Origin: Microbacterium sp. MYb54
Lineage (GTDB): Bacteria; Actinomycetota; Actinomycetes; Actinomycetales; Microbacteriaceae
DNA: 64,000 bases
Reading direction: 5' to 3'
Assembly: GCF_002979515.1 (NCBI RefSeq)
Contig: NZ_PCPA01000010.1
Coordinates: 62,001-126,000, forward strand
Shown: positions 44,557-53,070 of the stretch, one piece after another
How the letters are laid out: every line of letters begins with the position of its first letter
Position numbering within the stretch: the stretch's first letter is position 1
Notes under the pieces: model-generated
Database searches by the model: none
What the model was told of the DNA's origin: nothing
Seen by the model: only the letters and a program-made list of their open reading frames with translations
Translations under genes and position numbers: made by a program

Positions 44557-46107
44557 ATGAGCATCGTCGAAGAAGACGTGTCCCTCGCCTACGCGGCCCC
44601 GGGCCGGCCGGGCGCCCTCGCGAACTACCGCCCGCGCTACGGCCACTACATCGGCGGCGAGTTCGTCGATCCCGTGAAGGGCCAGTACTTCGAGAACGTC
44701 AGCCCGGTGAACGGCAAGCCCTTCACCGAGGTCGGACGCGGCACCGTCGAAGACATCGACCGTGCAGTCGAGGTCGCCTGGCAGGCGTTCGCGGGGTGGG
44801 GCAAGACGAGCCCGGCAGAGCGCTCGGTGATCCTGAACAGGATCGCCGACCGCATCGAACAGCACCTCGAGGAGATCGCGGTCGCCGAGACGTGGGAGAA
44901 CGGCAAGCCGGTGCGCGAGACCCTCGCCGCCGACATCCCCCTCGCCGTCGACCACTTCCGGTACTTCGCCGGCGTCCTGCGCGCTCAGGAGGGCGGCATC
45001 AGCCAGCTCGACGAGAACACCGTCGCGTACCACTTCCATGAGCCGCTGGGTGTGGTCGGGCAGATCATCCCCTGGAACTTCCCGATCCTGATGGCGGTGT
45101 GGAAGCTGGCGCCCGCGCTCGCCGCAGGCAACTGCGTCGTCATCAAGCCGGCCGAGCAGACCCCGGCGTCGCTCCTGTTCCTGTTCGACATCATCGGCGA
45201 CCTGCTTCCCGCCGGAGTCGTGAACATCGTCAACGGATTCGGCATCGAGGCGGGCGCTCCGCTCGCGCAGCACAAGCGCATCCGCAAGGTCGCCTTCACG
45301 GGGGAGACCACGACCGGACGCCTGATCATGCAGTACGCGTCGCAGAACCTGATCCCCGTCACGCTGGAGCTCGGAGGCAAGAGCCCGAACGTGTTCTTCG
45401 AAGATGTGGCCCGCTCGACCGGCGACCCGTTCTACGACAAGGCGCTCGAGGGCTTCACGATGTTCGCGCTGAACCAGGGTGAGGTCTGCACCTGCCCGTC
45501 GCGCGCTCTCATCCAGCGCTCGATCTACGACGGCTTCCTCGCCGACGGGTTGGAGCGGGTCGCGAAGGTCGTGCAGGGCAACCCGCTCGACCCCGCGACC
45601 ATGATCGGCGCGCAGGCGTCGAACGACCAGCTGGAGAAGATCCTCAGCTACATCGACATCGGCAAGCAAGGCGGTGCGCGCCTGCTCACGGGTGGCGAGC
45701 GAGTGGATCTCGGCGGCGATCTGAGCGAGGGCTACTATGTCGCCCCGACCGTGTTCGAGGGCACGAACGACATGCGCATCTTCCAGGAGGAGATCTTCGG
45801 CCCGGTGCTGTCGGTCACCTCGTTCGACGGCTTCGACGATGCGATCTCGATCGCGAACGACACCCTCTACGGACTCGGCGCGGGTGTGTGGAGCCGCAGC
45901 GGAGACACGGCCTATCGTGCAGGGCGGGCGATCGAGGCCGGACGCGTCTGGACCAACACGTATCACCAGTACCCCGCGCACGCGGCGTTCGGCGGATACA
46001 AGCAGTCGGGGGTCGGGCGCGAGAACCACAAGATGATGCTCGATCACTACCAGCAGACGAAGAACCTCCTCGTCTCCTACGCGGAAGGCCCGATGGGCTT
46101 CTTCTGA
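44557..46107 (+). CDS. NAD(P)-dependent aldehyde dehydrogenase (ExaC/AldB-like)
   Basis: 516-residue aldehyde dehydrogenase oxidising an aldehyde to its acid. The catalytic Glu region is [16 protein letters not shown] and the catalytic Cys region [17 protein letters not shown]. The N-terminal [26 protein letters not shown], the cofactor-binding [17 protein letters not shown] and the C-terminal [42 protein letters not shown] match the acetaldehyde dehydrogenase group (ExaC, AldB, Adh operons). The DUF779 gene downstream is a usual companion of this group. Confidence 0.95.
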   Translation: MSIVEEDVSLAYAAPGRPGALANYRPRYGHYIGGEFVDPVKGQYFENVSPVNGKPFTEVGRGTVEDIDRAVEVAWQAFAGWGKTSPAERSVILNRIADRIEQHLEEIAVAETWENGKPVRETLAADIPLAVDHFRYFAGVLRAQEGGISQLDENTVAYHFHEPLGVVGQIIPWNFPILMAVWKLAPALAAGNCVVIKPAEQTPASLLFLFDIIGDLLPAGVVNIVNGFGIEAGAPLAQHKRIRKVAFTGETTTGRLIMQYASQNLIPVTLELGGKSPNVFFEDVARSTGDPFYDKALEGFTMFALNQGEVCTCPSRALIQRSIYDGFLADGLERVAKVVQGNPLDPATMIGAQASNDQLEKILSYIDIGKQGGARLLTGGERVDLGGDLSEGYYVAPTVFEGTNDMRIFQEEIFGPVLSVTSFDGFDDAISIANDTLYGLGAGVWSRSGDTAYRAGRAIEAGRVWTNTYHQYPAHAAFGGYKQSGVGRENHKMMLDHYQQTKNLLVSYAEGPMGFF

Positions 46108-46173
46108 GTTCGATCCCGGGCGGGCGCTGCTCCCTCAGCGTCCGCCCGGCTCCATCCCCGGAAGGCGGCAGTC

Positions 46174-46575
46174 ATGGTCAGTATCGGTACCTACCAGCGG
46201 GTGGACGTGACGGATGCGGCGGCATCGCTCGTGCGCGAACTGACCGTGCAGCACGGGCCGCTCATGTTCCACCAGTCCGGCGGCTGCTGCGACGGCTCTT
46301 CACCCATGTGCTATCCGATCGGGATGTTCATCACGGGGCCGGGCGACGTGCTGCTCGGCGCGCTCGACGTCGGGCTTCCGCAGCCGGTCGAGGTCTTCAT
46401 GTCGGAGTCTCAGTTCGAGTACTGGAAGTACACGCACCTGACCATCGACGTCGTGCCGGGGCGCGGTGCCGGATTCAGTGTGGAGGGGCCGACCGGCATG
46501 CGCTTCCTGATCCGCTCCCGGATGCTGAACGAGGCTGAGCTCGCGTACTTCGGTCTGGTGTCGTCAGGGAGCTGA
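46174..46575 (+). CDS. DUF779 domain-containing protein
   Basis: 133 residues. The motif MFHQSGGCCDGSSPMCYPIGMF, with three cysteines and a histidine, identifies DUF779 and could bind metal. DUF779 genes are commonly found directly downstream of ExaC-type aldehyde dehydrogenases, as here (66 bp). Function unknown; cytoplasmic. Confidence 0.9.
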   Translation: MVSIGTYQRVDVTDAAASLVRELTVQHGPLMFHQSGGCCDGSSPMCYPIGMFITGPGDVLLGALDVGLPQPVEVFMSESQFEYWKYTHLTIDVVPGRGAGFSVEGPTGMRFLIRSRMLNEAELAYFGLVSSGS

Positions 46576-46592
46576 CAGAGGGGGTCGCGCGC

Positions 46593-47348
46593 TCAGCGCG
46601 GGAGCCGGGGAACGGCGTCGACCAGCGCCCGCGTGTAGGGGTCCTGCGGGTCGCGCAGCACGGCCGACGTAGCCCCCTGCTCGACGACGCGTCCGTTCTG
46701 GAGCACGACCGTACGGTCGCAGGCCGAGGCGATCGCGGTCAGGTCGTGCGACACCATGACGAGCGACAGGCCGTTCTCGCGGCGCAGTTGGTCGAGCAGC
46801 TCGAGCACCTGCACGCGGGTGGTGACATCGAGGGCGCTGACCGGTTCGTCGGCGAGCAGCACCCGGGGACGGGAGACCACGGCCCGCGCGATCGCGATGC
46901 GCTGACGCTGTCCTCCGGAAAACTCGTGCGGGTACCGGCGTGCGGTGTCGGCGGGAAGCCCCACGGAGTCGAGGGCTTCCGCGATGCGGCGCTGCGCGTC
47001 GGCGCCGGATGCCAGCCCCAGTGAGCGGAGCGGTTCGCCGACGATCCGATCGATGCGCTGGCGCGGGTCGAGCGACGAGTACGGATCCTGGAACACCGGC
47101 TGCACGCTCGCGCGGAAGCGACGCATCTGCGCGCGGTCGCGCAGTGCGAGCGGTGCGTCCTCGAACAGCACCTGGCCATCGCGCGGGGCGGCGAGTCCGA
47201 GCAGCAGTCGCAGGATCGTCGACTTGCCCGCGCCCGATTCTCCGACGAGGCCGAGCGAGTCGCCCTCGTCGATGCGCAGCGACACGTCGTCGAGCACCCG
47301 GTGTGACCCATAGGCGAAGCCGGCGCCGCGCAGTTCGAGCAGTGTCAT
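46593..47348 (-). CDS. Peptide ABC transporter ATP-binding protein (DppF-like)
   Basis: 251-residue ATPase. Walker A GESGAGKSTILRLL, signature FSGGQRQRIAIARA, Walker B VLLADEPVSALDVTTRVQVLELL and the H-loop VSHDLTAI. It ends with EQGATSAVLRDPQDPYTRAL, the oligopeptide-transporter C-terminal pattern. Last gene of the minus-strand operon SBP-DppB-DppC-DppD-DppF; overlaps the preceding ATPase gene by 4 bp. Confidence 0.95.
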   Translation of the reverse strand: MTLLELRGAGFAYGSHRVLDDVSLRIDEGDSLGLVGESGAGKSTILRLLLGLAAPRDGQVLFEDAPLALRDRAQMRRFRASVQPVFQDPYSSLDPRQRIDRIVGEPLRSLGLASGADAQRRIAEALDSVGLPADTARRYPHEFSGGQRQRIAIARAVVSRPRVLLADEPVSALDVTTRVQVLELLDQLRRENGLSLVMVSHDLTAIASACDRTVVLQNGRVVEQGATSAVLRDPQDPYTRALVDAVPRLPR

Positions 47349-48142
47349 CGGCCGGCCTTCCCGGCGTCGAGGAACGCATCGAGTGCACGGGCGCTGTCGA
47401 CCAGCATCCGCGTGTACGGCTCCGCAGGCTCCTGCAGCACCTGCGTCACGGAACCCGCTTCGACGACGAGCCCGTCGCGCAGCACGACGATGCGTTCGAC
47501 CATGCGCGAGACGACGGCCAGATCGTGGCTGATGAACAGCAGCGCCATGCCGCGCTCGTCGACGAGGCGCTCGATCAGGGCGAGCACGCCGTCCTGCACG
47601 GTCACACCCAGTGCAGTCGTCGGCTCGTCTGCGATGAGCAGCTGCGGGCGGGCTGCCAGGGCGATGGCGATCGCCACCCGCTGGCGCTGACCACCCGAGA
47701 GCTCGTACGGATAGGCGCGTGCGATGCGGGCGTCGGACAGCGCGACCTCGTCGAGAGCAGCCGCTACCGCAGCACGCAGTTCCGCGCCGCGCAGCCCGAG
47801 GTGGCGGCGCAGCGGTTCGGCGATCTGACGCCCCACCCGCATCAGCGGATCGAGCGCGGTGAGGGGCTCCTGGAACACGATCTGCGCGACGGGTCCGCGC
47901 AGTGGGCGCAGATCGGCATCTCGAGCGCCGATGACCTGGTGGCCGTCGAGCAGCACCGATCCCGATGCGCTGAGCGCATCCGGCAGCAGCCCGGTCACCG
48001 CCAGCGAAGTCAGAGACTTGCCCGAACCGGACTCACCGATCAGCCCCAGTCGCTCACCGGGAGCGAGCGCGAACGACACGTCACGCACGAGCGCGCCAGT
48101 GCCGGAGCGCACCGTGAGGCCGGAGACGTCGAGAATGCTCAT
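47345..48142 (-). CDS. Peptide ABC transporter ATP-binding protein (DppD-like)
   Basis: 265 residues from the ATG at 48142, overlapping the permease stop; the open frame extends further but is a shadow. Walker A GESGSGKSLTSLAV, signature LSGGQRQRVAIAIAL, Walker B LLIADEP. The D-loop reads TTALGVTVQ rather than the usual TTALDVTVQ, replacing the conserved Asp by Gly. The switch His is in SHDLAVVSRM. Pairs with the DppF-like ATPase. Confidence 0.94.
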   Translation of the reverse strand: MSILDVSGLTVRSGTGALVRDVSFALAPGERLGLIGESGSGKSLTSLAVTGLLPDALSASGSVLLDGHQVIGARDADLRPLRGPVAQIVFQEPLTALDPLMRVGRQIAEPLRRHLGLRGAELRAAVAAALDEVALSDARIARAYPYELSGGQRQRVAIAIALAARPQLLIADEPTTALGVTVQDGVLALIERLVDERGMALLFISHDLAVVSRMVERIVVLRDGLVVEAGSVTQVLQEPAEPYTRMLVDSARALDAFLDAGKAGR

Positions 48143-48999
48143 CGGCTCCTCCTGCGGGTCGGGTCGGCAAGATCGCGCAGACCGTCGGCGAGGAAGTTCA
48201 CACCGAGCACGAGCGCGATGATCGCGATACCGGGAGCGATCGCGCCGACCGGTGCGACAAGCACAGTGCCCTGCGCCTCCTGCAGCATCCGCCCCCATGA
48301 CGCGTTGGGCGGTGGCGCCCCCAACCCGAGGTACGACAGGCTCGCCTCGGCCAGCACGGCGGCGCCGAACTGCAGCGCGAGGCTCACGGCGAGTGTGGGT
48401 GCGATGTTCGGCAGCACGTGCTGGAACACGACTCCGAGCACGCCGGTGCCGCTCGTGCGCGCCGCGGTGATGTACTGCTCCTGCAGCACGCGCCGCGCGA
48501 GGATGCGGGTGAGACGTGCCACGACCGCCGACATCGCGAGTCCGATCGCGAGCACCGCCGACCACAGGGATGCGCCCTGCACGGCGACGACCAGCATCGC
48601 GAGCAGCAGCACGGGGAAGGCGATGACGACGTCGAGTCCCGCCGAGAGCGTGTCGTCGACCCAGGGGCGGGCGAACGCGGCGAGGAGTCCGACGACCGTG
48701 CCGAGGAGCGCGGCGATCGCGACGGCGCAGGTGCCGACGATGAGGGCGATCCGTGCGCCCCACATCAGCTGCGAGAACAGGTCGCGACCGAGTCGATCGG
48801 TGCCGAGCAGGTGCAGGGCGCTGGGCCCCTCGAGGCGACTGCCGCTGGTGTCGGCGAGCGGGTAGGGCAGCCAGAACAGAGAGACCAGGGCCATCAGCAC
48901 GATGAGGCCCGTGAGCACGATCCCGATCAGCAGGGTCGCCTTCGGACGCCGGCGCACGGGCACCGATCCGGTGATCAGCTGTTCGGCGACGCGGCTCAT
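48139..48999 (-). CDS. Peptide ABC transporter permease (DppC-like)
   Basis: 286-residue membrane protein of the BPD_transp_1 family with about six helices and the N-terminal DppC domain. It contains the coupling (EAA) loop near ITAARTSGTGVLGVVFQHVLPNIAPTLAV. Overlaps the DppB gene stop and the DppD start by 4 bp each. Confidence 0.94.
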   Translation of the reverse strand: MSRVAEQLITGSVPVRRRPKATLLIGIVLTGLIVLMALVSLFWLPYPLADTSGSRLEGPSALHLLGTDRLGRDLFSQLMWGARIALIVGTCAVAIAALLGTVVGLLAAFARPWVDDTLSAGLDVVIAFPVLLLAMLVVAVQGASLWSAVLAIGLAMSAVVARLTRILARRVLQEQYITAARTSGTGVLGVVFQHVLPNIAPTLAVSLALQFGAAVLAEASLSYLGLGAPPPNASWGRMLQEAQGTVLVAPVGAIAPGIAIIALVLGVNFLADGLRDLADPTRRRSR

Positions 49000-49958
49000 C
49001 GGTTCCCCGAGACGCTCGTGCGCAGGCGCGGGTCGATCAGGCGCTGCACGATGTCGGCGGCGAACCCGACCAGCAGCACGAAGAGGGTGCTGACGACGAG
49101 GACGCCCTGGATGACCTGGAAGTCATGCTGCTCGATGGCCGACAGCAGCAGGCTGCCGAGACCGGGAAGTGTGAAGACGCTCTCGACGACCACCGCGCCC
49201 AGCAGCGTGGTCGACAGCTCGATACCGAGGATCGCGACGACGGGCACCGCGCCGTTGCGCACCCCATGCCGGAGCAGGGCTTCACCCATGCCGGATCCTC
49301 CCGCGCGGGCGGTGCGCAGATAGTCGCTGCCCAGCACGTCGAGGGTGGCCGAGCGGACGTAGCGGCTCAGGGAGGCGCTCATGACGATCACGATCGTGAG
49401 CACCGGAAGCGCGAGCGAGCGCAGCGCATCGGCCGGATCCTCCCAGTCCTTTCGAGGGAACCCGCCGGATGGCAGCAGACCCAGCCCGAGCGCGAAGACC
49501 CACACGAGCACGACACCGACCCAGAACACGGGAACCGCGACACCGAGCTGCGCGAACCCCGAGAGCGCGATGCCGTACCAGCGGTCGGACTTCACGGCTG
49601 CGGTGATGCCGATCACGAGCGAGACGAGCAGCGCGATGGTGAAGGCGATGAGCGTGAGCGGAAGCGTCACGCCGAGGCGATCGGCGATGTCGGGTCCGAC
49701 GGGACGGGAGCTCAGGAAGGACTCGCCGAGGTCGAATCGGAGCAGCTGTGCCGCCCACGTCGTGAACTGCTGCAACAGCGGCTGGTCGGAGCCGACCTGG
49801 GCGCGCGCGGCGTCGATCTGCTCCGGGGTGGCGTTCACCGAGAGCAGTGCATTGGCCGGGTCGCCGGGAAGCAGTCGCAGCAGCACGAAGATCGCGACCA
49901 TCGCGACGACGAGCGAGACCGCGAGGAAGGCGAGGCGGCGCAGGAGATAGGCGAGCAT
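48996..49958 (-). CDS. Peptide ABC transporter permease (DppB-like)
   Basis: 320 residues with the DppB N-terminus MLAYLLRRLAFLAVSLVVAMVAIFVLLRLLPGDPANALL and about six membrane helices. The EAA loop is YLRTARAGGSGMGEALLRHGVRNGAVPVVAI. Separated from the substrate-binding protein gene by 52 bp with a strong hairpin, which probably lowers permease expression relative to the binding protein. Confidence 0.94.
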   Translation of the reverse strand: MLAYLLRRLAFLAVSLVVAMVAIFVLLRLLPGDPANALLSVNATPEQIDAARAQVGSDQPLLQQFTTWAAQLLRFDLGESFLSSRPVGPDIADRLGVTLPLTLIAFTIALLVSLVIGITAAVKSDRWYGIALSGFAQLGVAVPVFWVGVVLVWVFALGLGLLPSGGFPRKDWEDPADALRSLALPVLTIVIVMSASLSRYVRSATLDVLGSDYLRTARAGGSGMGEALLRHGVRNGAVPVVAILGIELSTTLLGAVVVESVFTLPGLGSLLLSAIEQHDFQVIQGVLVVSTLFVLLVGFAADIVQRLIDPRLRTSVSGNR

Positions 49959-49974
49959 GGCTTCTCAGGATGAC

Positions 49975-50005
49975 GTGGGGGATGCCGACGCGCGGCATCC
50001 CCCAC
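49975..50005 (-). terminator. Intra-operon hairpin between binding protein and permeases
   Basis: Perfect 12-bp stem GTGGGGGATGCC (49975-49986) with GGCATCCCCCAC (49994-50005), 7-base loop, no T-run. Probably a partial terminator or mRNA-stabilising element after the substrate-binding protein gene. Confidence 0.65.
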
Positions 50006-50010
50006 GCACG

Positions 50011-51507
50011 TCAGGACTTGACGATGTCGTACGCGAAGAACTGCGAGTTCAGGCCGTTGACCGGGTAACCGCTGAGGTCGCTGGAGGCGACCACGATCTG
50101 CGGGTACAGGTACAACCATACGCTCGCGGCATCCGCGGCGATCTTCTCGTTGACCTGCTTCAGCAGAGCCGTCTGCTCGTCGGTCGTGGCGGCCTGCTCG
50201 GCCTGGGCGACCCACTGCTGCACGTCGGCGTCGTTGTAGCCCCAGTAGAAGTCGGGGTTGCCGTACCAGACCACGTCGCGGTCGTTCACGTGCTCCTGGA
50301 GAGTCGCCTCGAAGTCCTGCTCCTTGAAGACCTTCGTGTACCACTCGTCGGCGCTGATCGTGTTGATCTCGACCGTGATGCCGACCTCGGCGAGCTGCGA
50401 CTGCAGGAACTCCGCAACCGCAGGGTGCGGGTCGTAGCTCGGGGTGTCGAGCGTGAACGTGAAGCCGTCGGCGTAGCCGGCCTGCGCGAGCAGATCCTTC
50501 GACAGCTTGACGTCGTACGGGTTCACCGCGGTGAGGTCTTCGTACCAGGGGTCGGTCGGGGGGACCATCGAGCCGATCAGCGTGCCGTAGTCGCCCCAGA
50601 TCGATTCGAGGAGCTTCTTCGTGTCGATCGCGGAGTAGATCGCCTTGCGCACGAGCGTGTTGTCGAAGGGGGCGACGCGGTCGTTGAAGGCGAGCAGCTC
50701 CTTCGTGGTCGAGGTTCCCTCGCTCACGACGTAGTCATCGGAGTCGAACTGCGTGAGCGAATCGGGGCTCTGCACGCTGGTGATGACGTCGATCTCGCCA
50801 GTGAGGAGTGCGTTGTTCTCGGCCGTCGCGTCGGTGAAGTACGTGTAGACGACCTCGCCGTTCTTGGCGGGCTCGCCCCAGTAGTCGTCCCAGCGGTCGA
50901 GGGTGAGGGTCGAGCCCTTCTTCCACTCGTCGAGCGTGTACGGGCCGGTGCCGTCTTCGGTGCTGGTGATGTCGCCGGCCTCGTCGTTCACGATCCAGAC
51001 GTAGCTGAGGTTGTAGAGGAACGAGATCGACCGCTCCGACAGGGTGAACACGACCGTGTTGTCGTCGGGGGTGGCGATGTCGGCGATCGTCTTGAAGCTC
51101 GACTTGCGGGCAGAGACCGAGTCCTCGGCGGTGACGGCCTCGATGCTCGACTTCACATCGGCGGAGGTGAGCGGGTCGCCCGAGTGGAAGGTCACGTCGT
51201 CGCGCAGCGTGATCGTGTAGGTCAGGCCGTCGTCGGAAACCTGGGCGTCTTCGGCGAGAAGAGGCTCGACCGCGCCGTCATCCGTCAATCGGTACAGGCC
51301 CTCGTAGACGTTGCCGGTGAGTGCTTCGGTGACGCCCTGGCCGCCGCCCTGGGTGTTGCTCAGGTTGGTGGGCTCGTACAGCGACCCGATGAAGATCGTG
51401 GCGTCTTCGCTCGCGGTGGCATCGTTGCTCGTGCCGGACGCGCAACCGGCCACGAGGGCGAGCGTGGCGACGGCGCCGAGCGCGCCGAGGATGCGGGTTC
51501 TTCTCAT
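50011..51507 (-). CDS. Peptide ABC transporter substrate-binding lipoprotein
   Basis: 498 residues from the ATG at 51507, supported by GGAG five bases upstream; the longer frame is a shadow of the next gene. Signal peptide MRRTRILGALGAVATLALVAGC, with a lipobox Cys at 22. The mature part is a SBP_bac_5 family protein (YEPTNLSNTQGGGQGVTEALTGNVYEGLYRL, TGPYTLDEWKKGSTLTLDRWDDYWGEPAKNGEVVYTYF, ... AFNDRVAPFDNTLVRKAIYSAID). It captures peptides or similar ligands for the permeases below. First gene of the operon after DUF1684. Confidence 0.94.
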   Translation of the reverse strand: MRRTRILGALGAVATLALVAGCASGTSNDATASEDATIFIGSLYEPTNLSNTQGGGQGVTEALTGNVYEGLYRLTDDGAVEPLLAEDAQVSDDGLTYTITLRDDVTFHSGDPLTSADVKSSIEAVTAEDSVSARKSSFKTIADIATPDDNTVVFTLSERSISFLYNLSYVWIVNDEAGDITSTEDGTGPYTLDEWKKGSTLTLDRWDDYWGEPAKNGEVVYTYFTDATAENNALLTGEIDVITSVQSPDSLTQFDSDDYVVSEGTSTTKELLAFNDRVAPFDNTLVRKAIYSAIDTKKLLESIWGDYGTLIGSMVPPTDPWYEDLTAVNPYDVKLSKDLLAQAGYADGFTFTLDTPSYDPHPAVAEFLQSQLAEVGITVEINTISADEWYTKVFKEQDFEATLQEHVNDRDVVWYGNPDFYWGYNDADVQQWVAQAEQAATTDEQTALLKQVNEKIAADAASVWLYLYPQIVVASSDLSGYPVNGLNSQFFAYDIVKS

Positions 51508-51535
51508 GAGTACTCCAGGGTGAGAGTGTGCGGCG

Positions 51536-52231
51536 TCACGCCGCGTAGATGTCGAAGCCGTCGCGGAAGACGACGTTCTTCTCGCCTGCTCGGATAGGCA
51601 GGGGGAAGCGGTTGGATGCCGGCGGCAGCGGGCAGTTGTACTGGGCGCTGAATCCGCATGGGGGCACGAACGCGCGGTTGAAGTCGAGGACCACTGAGCC
51701 CTCGTCGTCGCGCAGCTGGACGAACAGGAAGCGACCGGAACCGTAGGTCTCCGATCCGTTCGTCTCGTCGCCGAACACGAGCAGCAGCGTGCCGCCGTCG
51801 TCGAAGGCGGCGAGGGTGTACTCCTGGCCGTCGAGCTCGAGGCGGATGTCACCGGGGACGACCAGGTCGCGTGTGCCGCCGTTGTCGCGGATGTGCTCGA
51901 ACGAGACGCGGCGACTACCCGACACAGGGGTGAAGTGCCCTTCGAGAACCCATGCGGGGTCGTACTCGTAGGTGTCGATGCGGTCGAAGGCGCGGATGGC
52001 GGGGGCGTCGGCATCCCAGACACGCAGCCCGTGCTCCGCCTGGCCGGTCTCGATGTTCGTGCGCTCGACCGGCGTCACGGTCACCGTGTCTGCTGCGGCG
52101 CGCTGCTCGGCGTCCAGATCAGGGCGTTCGCCGGTCCAGCGGGTCTCGATCAGGGCGAGGTTGCCCGTCGCCGAAGTGACGGCAGCGCGGCGCTCGGCCT
52201 GCCAGTGGGTATGATCTTCGCGTTCAGACAT
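51536..52231 (-). CDS. DUF1684 domain-containing protein
   Basis: 231 residues from the ATG at 52231 (a TTG nine bases upstream is less likely). DUF1684 signature: the domain centre with SETYGSGRFLFVQLRDDEGSVVLDFNRAFVPPCGFSAQYNCPLPPASNRFPLPIRAGE. The conserved Cys-containing PCxxS-xxYNCPLPP motif suggests metal or ligand binding, but the family has no assigned activity. No signal peptide. It lies 28 bp upstream of the peptide-binding lipoprotein gene in the same direction and may be co-transcribed. Confidence 0.88.
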   Translation of the reverse strand: MSEREDHTHWQAERRAAVTSATGNLALIETRWTGERPDLDAEQRAAADTVTVTPVERTNIETGQAEHGLRVWDADAPAIRAFDRIDTYEYDPAWVLEGHFTPVSGSRRVSFEHIRDNGGTRDLVVPGDIRLELDGQEYTLAAFDDGGTLLLVFGDETNGSETYGSGRFLFVQLRDDEGSVVLDFNRAFVPPCGFSAQYNCPLPPASNRFPLPIRAGEKNVVFRDGFDIYAA

Positions 52232-52323
52232 CACTTTCAATTCTCTTGCATGCAGAACGAGGTGGGGCCGAGGGCGTCACTCGGAGTAACGCGGCATCGA
52301 GCTGAGTCGCGGATCCGTCTTCG

Positions 52324-52827
52324 TTGACTGACTTCCTGACGCCGCGACGTCTCATGTCCGGCGACAAGCTCTCGGAGTTCCGCTGCGGCGAGGAGAGCCT
52401 CGACATCTGGCTCCGTGGTCGCGCGCGCTCGAACGAGAGGAGCGGCGCCTCGCGCACCATGGTGTCCGTGACGCGGGAGGGGAGGGTCGCCGGGTACTAC
52501 TGCCTCGCGTCCAGCGCCATCGATCGAGACGACGGTCCGCCACCTCTCGCTTCCGGCATGCCCGCGTCTGTCCCCGTGGTGCTCCTCGGTCGCCTAGCCG
52601 TGGATCAAGAGTTCTCCGGACGAGGTCTGGGGGTCTCGCTTCTGCAGCACGCGACGCTTCGAGCCCTCGAAGCGGCTGAGACCATCGGCGTTCATGCCGT
52701 GCTCGTGCATGCGATCAGCGACCACGTGGTGCCGTTCTATCGCCGATTCGGCTTCACGCCGTTCCCCGATGGGCAGCGCACGCTCTACCTGCTGACGAAA
52801 GATGCTCGCGCGACGCTGACGCCGTGA
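52324..52827 (+). CDS. TacT-like GNAT acetyltransferase without visible antitoxin
   Basis: 167 residues from a TTG at 52324 (an internal ATG gives MSGDKLSEF). The sequence KLSEFRCGEESLDIWLRGRARSNERSGASRTMV, the acetyl-CoA loop VDQEFSGRGLGVSLLQHATLRALEAAE and VPFYRRFGFTPFPDGQRTLYL are typical of the TacT/AtaT-like toxins that acetylate aminoacyl-tRNA. Those toxins normally follow a DUF1778 antitoxin gene. The upstream 92 bp contain none. It could be a non-toxic relative. Confidence in the family is higher than in the function. Confidence 0.75.
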   Translation: MTDFLTPRRLMSGDKLSEFRCGEESLDIWLRGRARSNERSGASRTMVSVTREGRVAGYYCLASSAIDRDDGPPPLASGMPASVPVVLLGRLAVDQEFSGRGLGVSLLQHATLRALEAAETIGVHAVLVHAISDHVVPFYRRFGFTPFPDGQRTLYLLTKDARATLTP

Positions 52828-53070
52828 TCCGGACACCTGCTCCGATCGGTCACCATCGGAAAGCCCATTCCGGTGCATGGATGCAACAGGTTGCAACCTC
52901 GTCCGGTATACCATTTGGCCATACGCCCAGCAGTGTCAGTCCCCAGCTGACCGTGGGCGGGGCGGCTCAGCCGTCATGCGGAGGGAGAGTGGATCTCTTT
53001 TCGATCCCGAGGGGGGATGGGGTGGGAGTTCGGTCCCCAGCCGACGCCCACCCCCACACTCGGATCCGCG

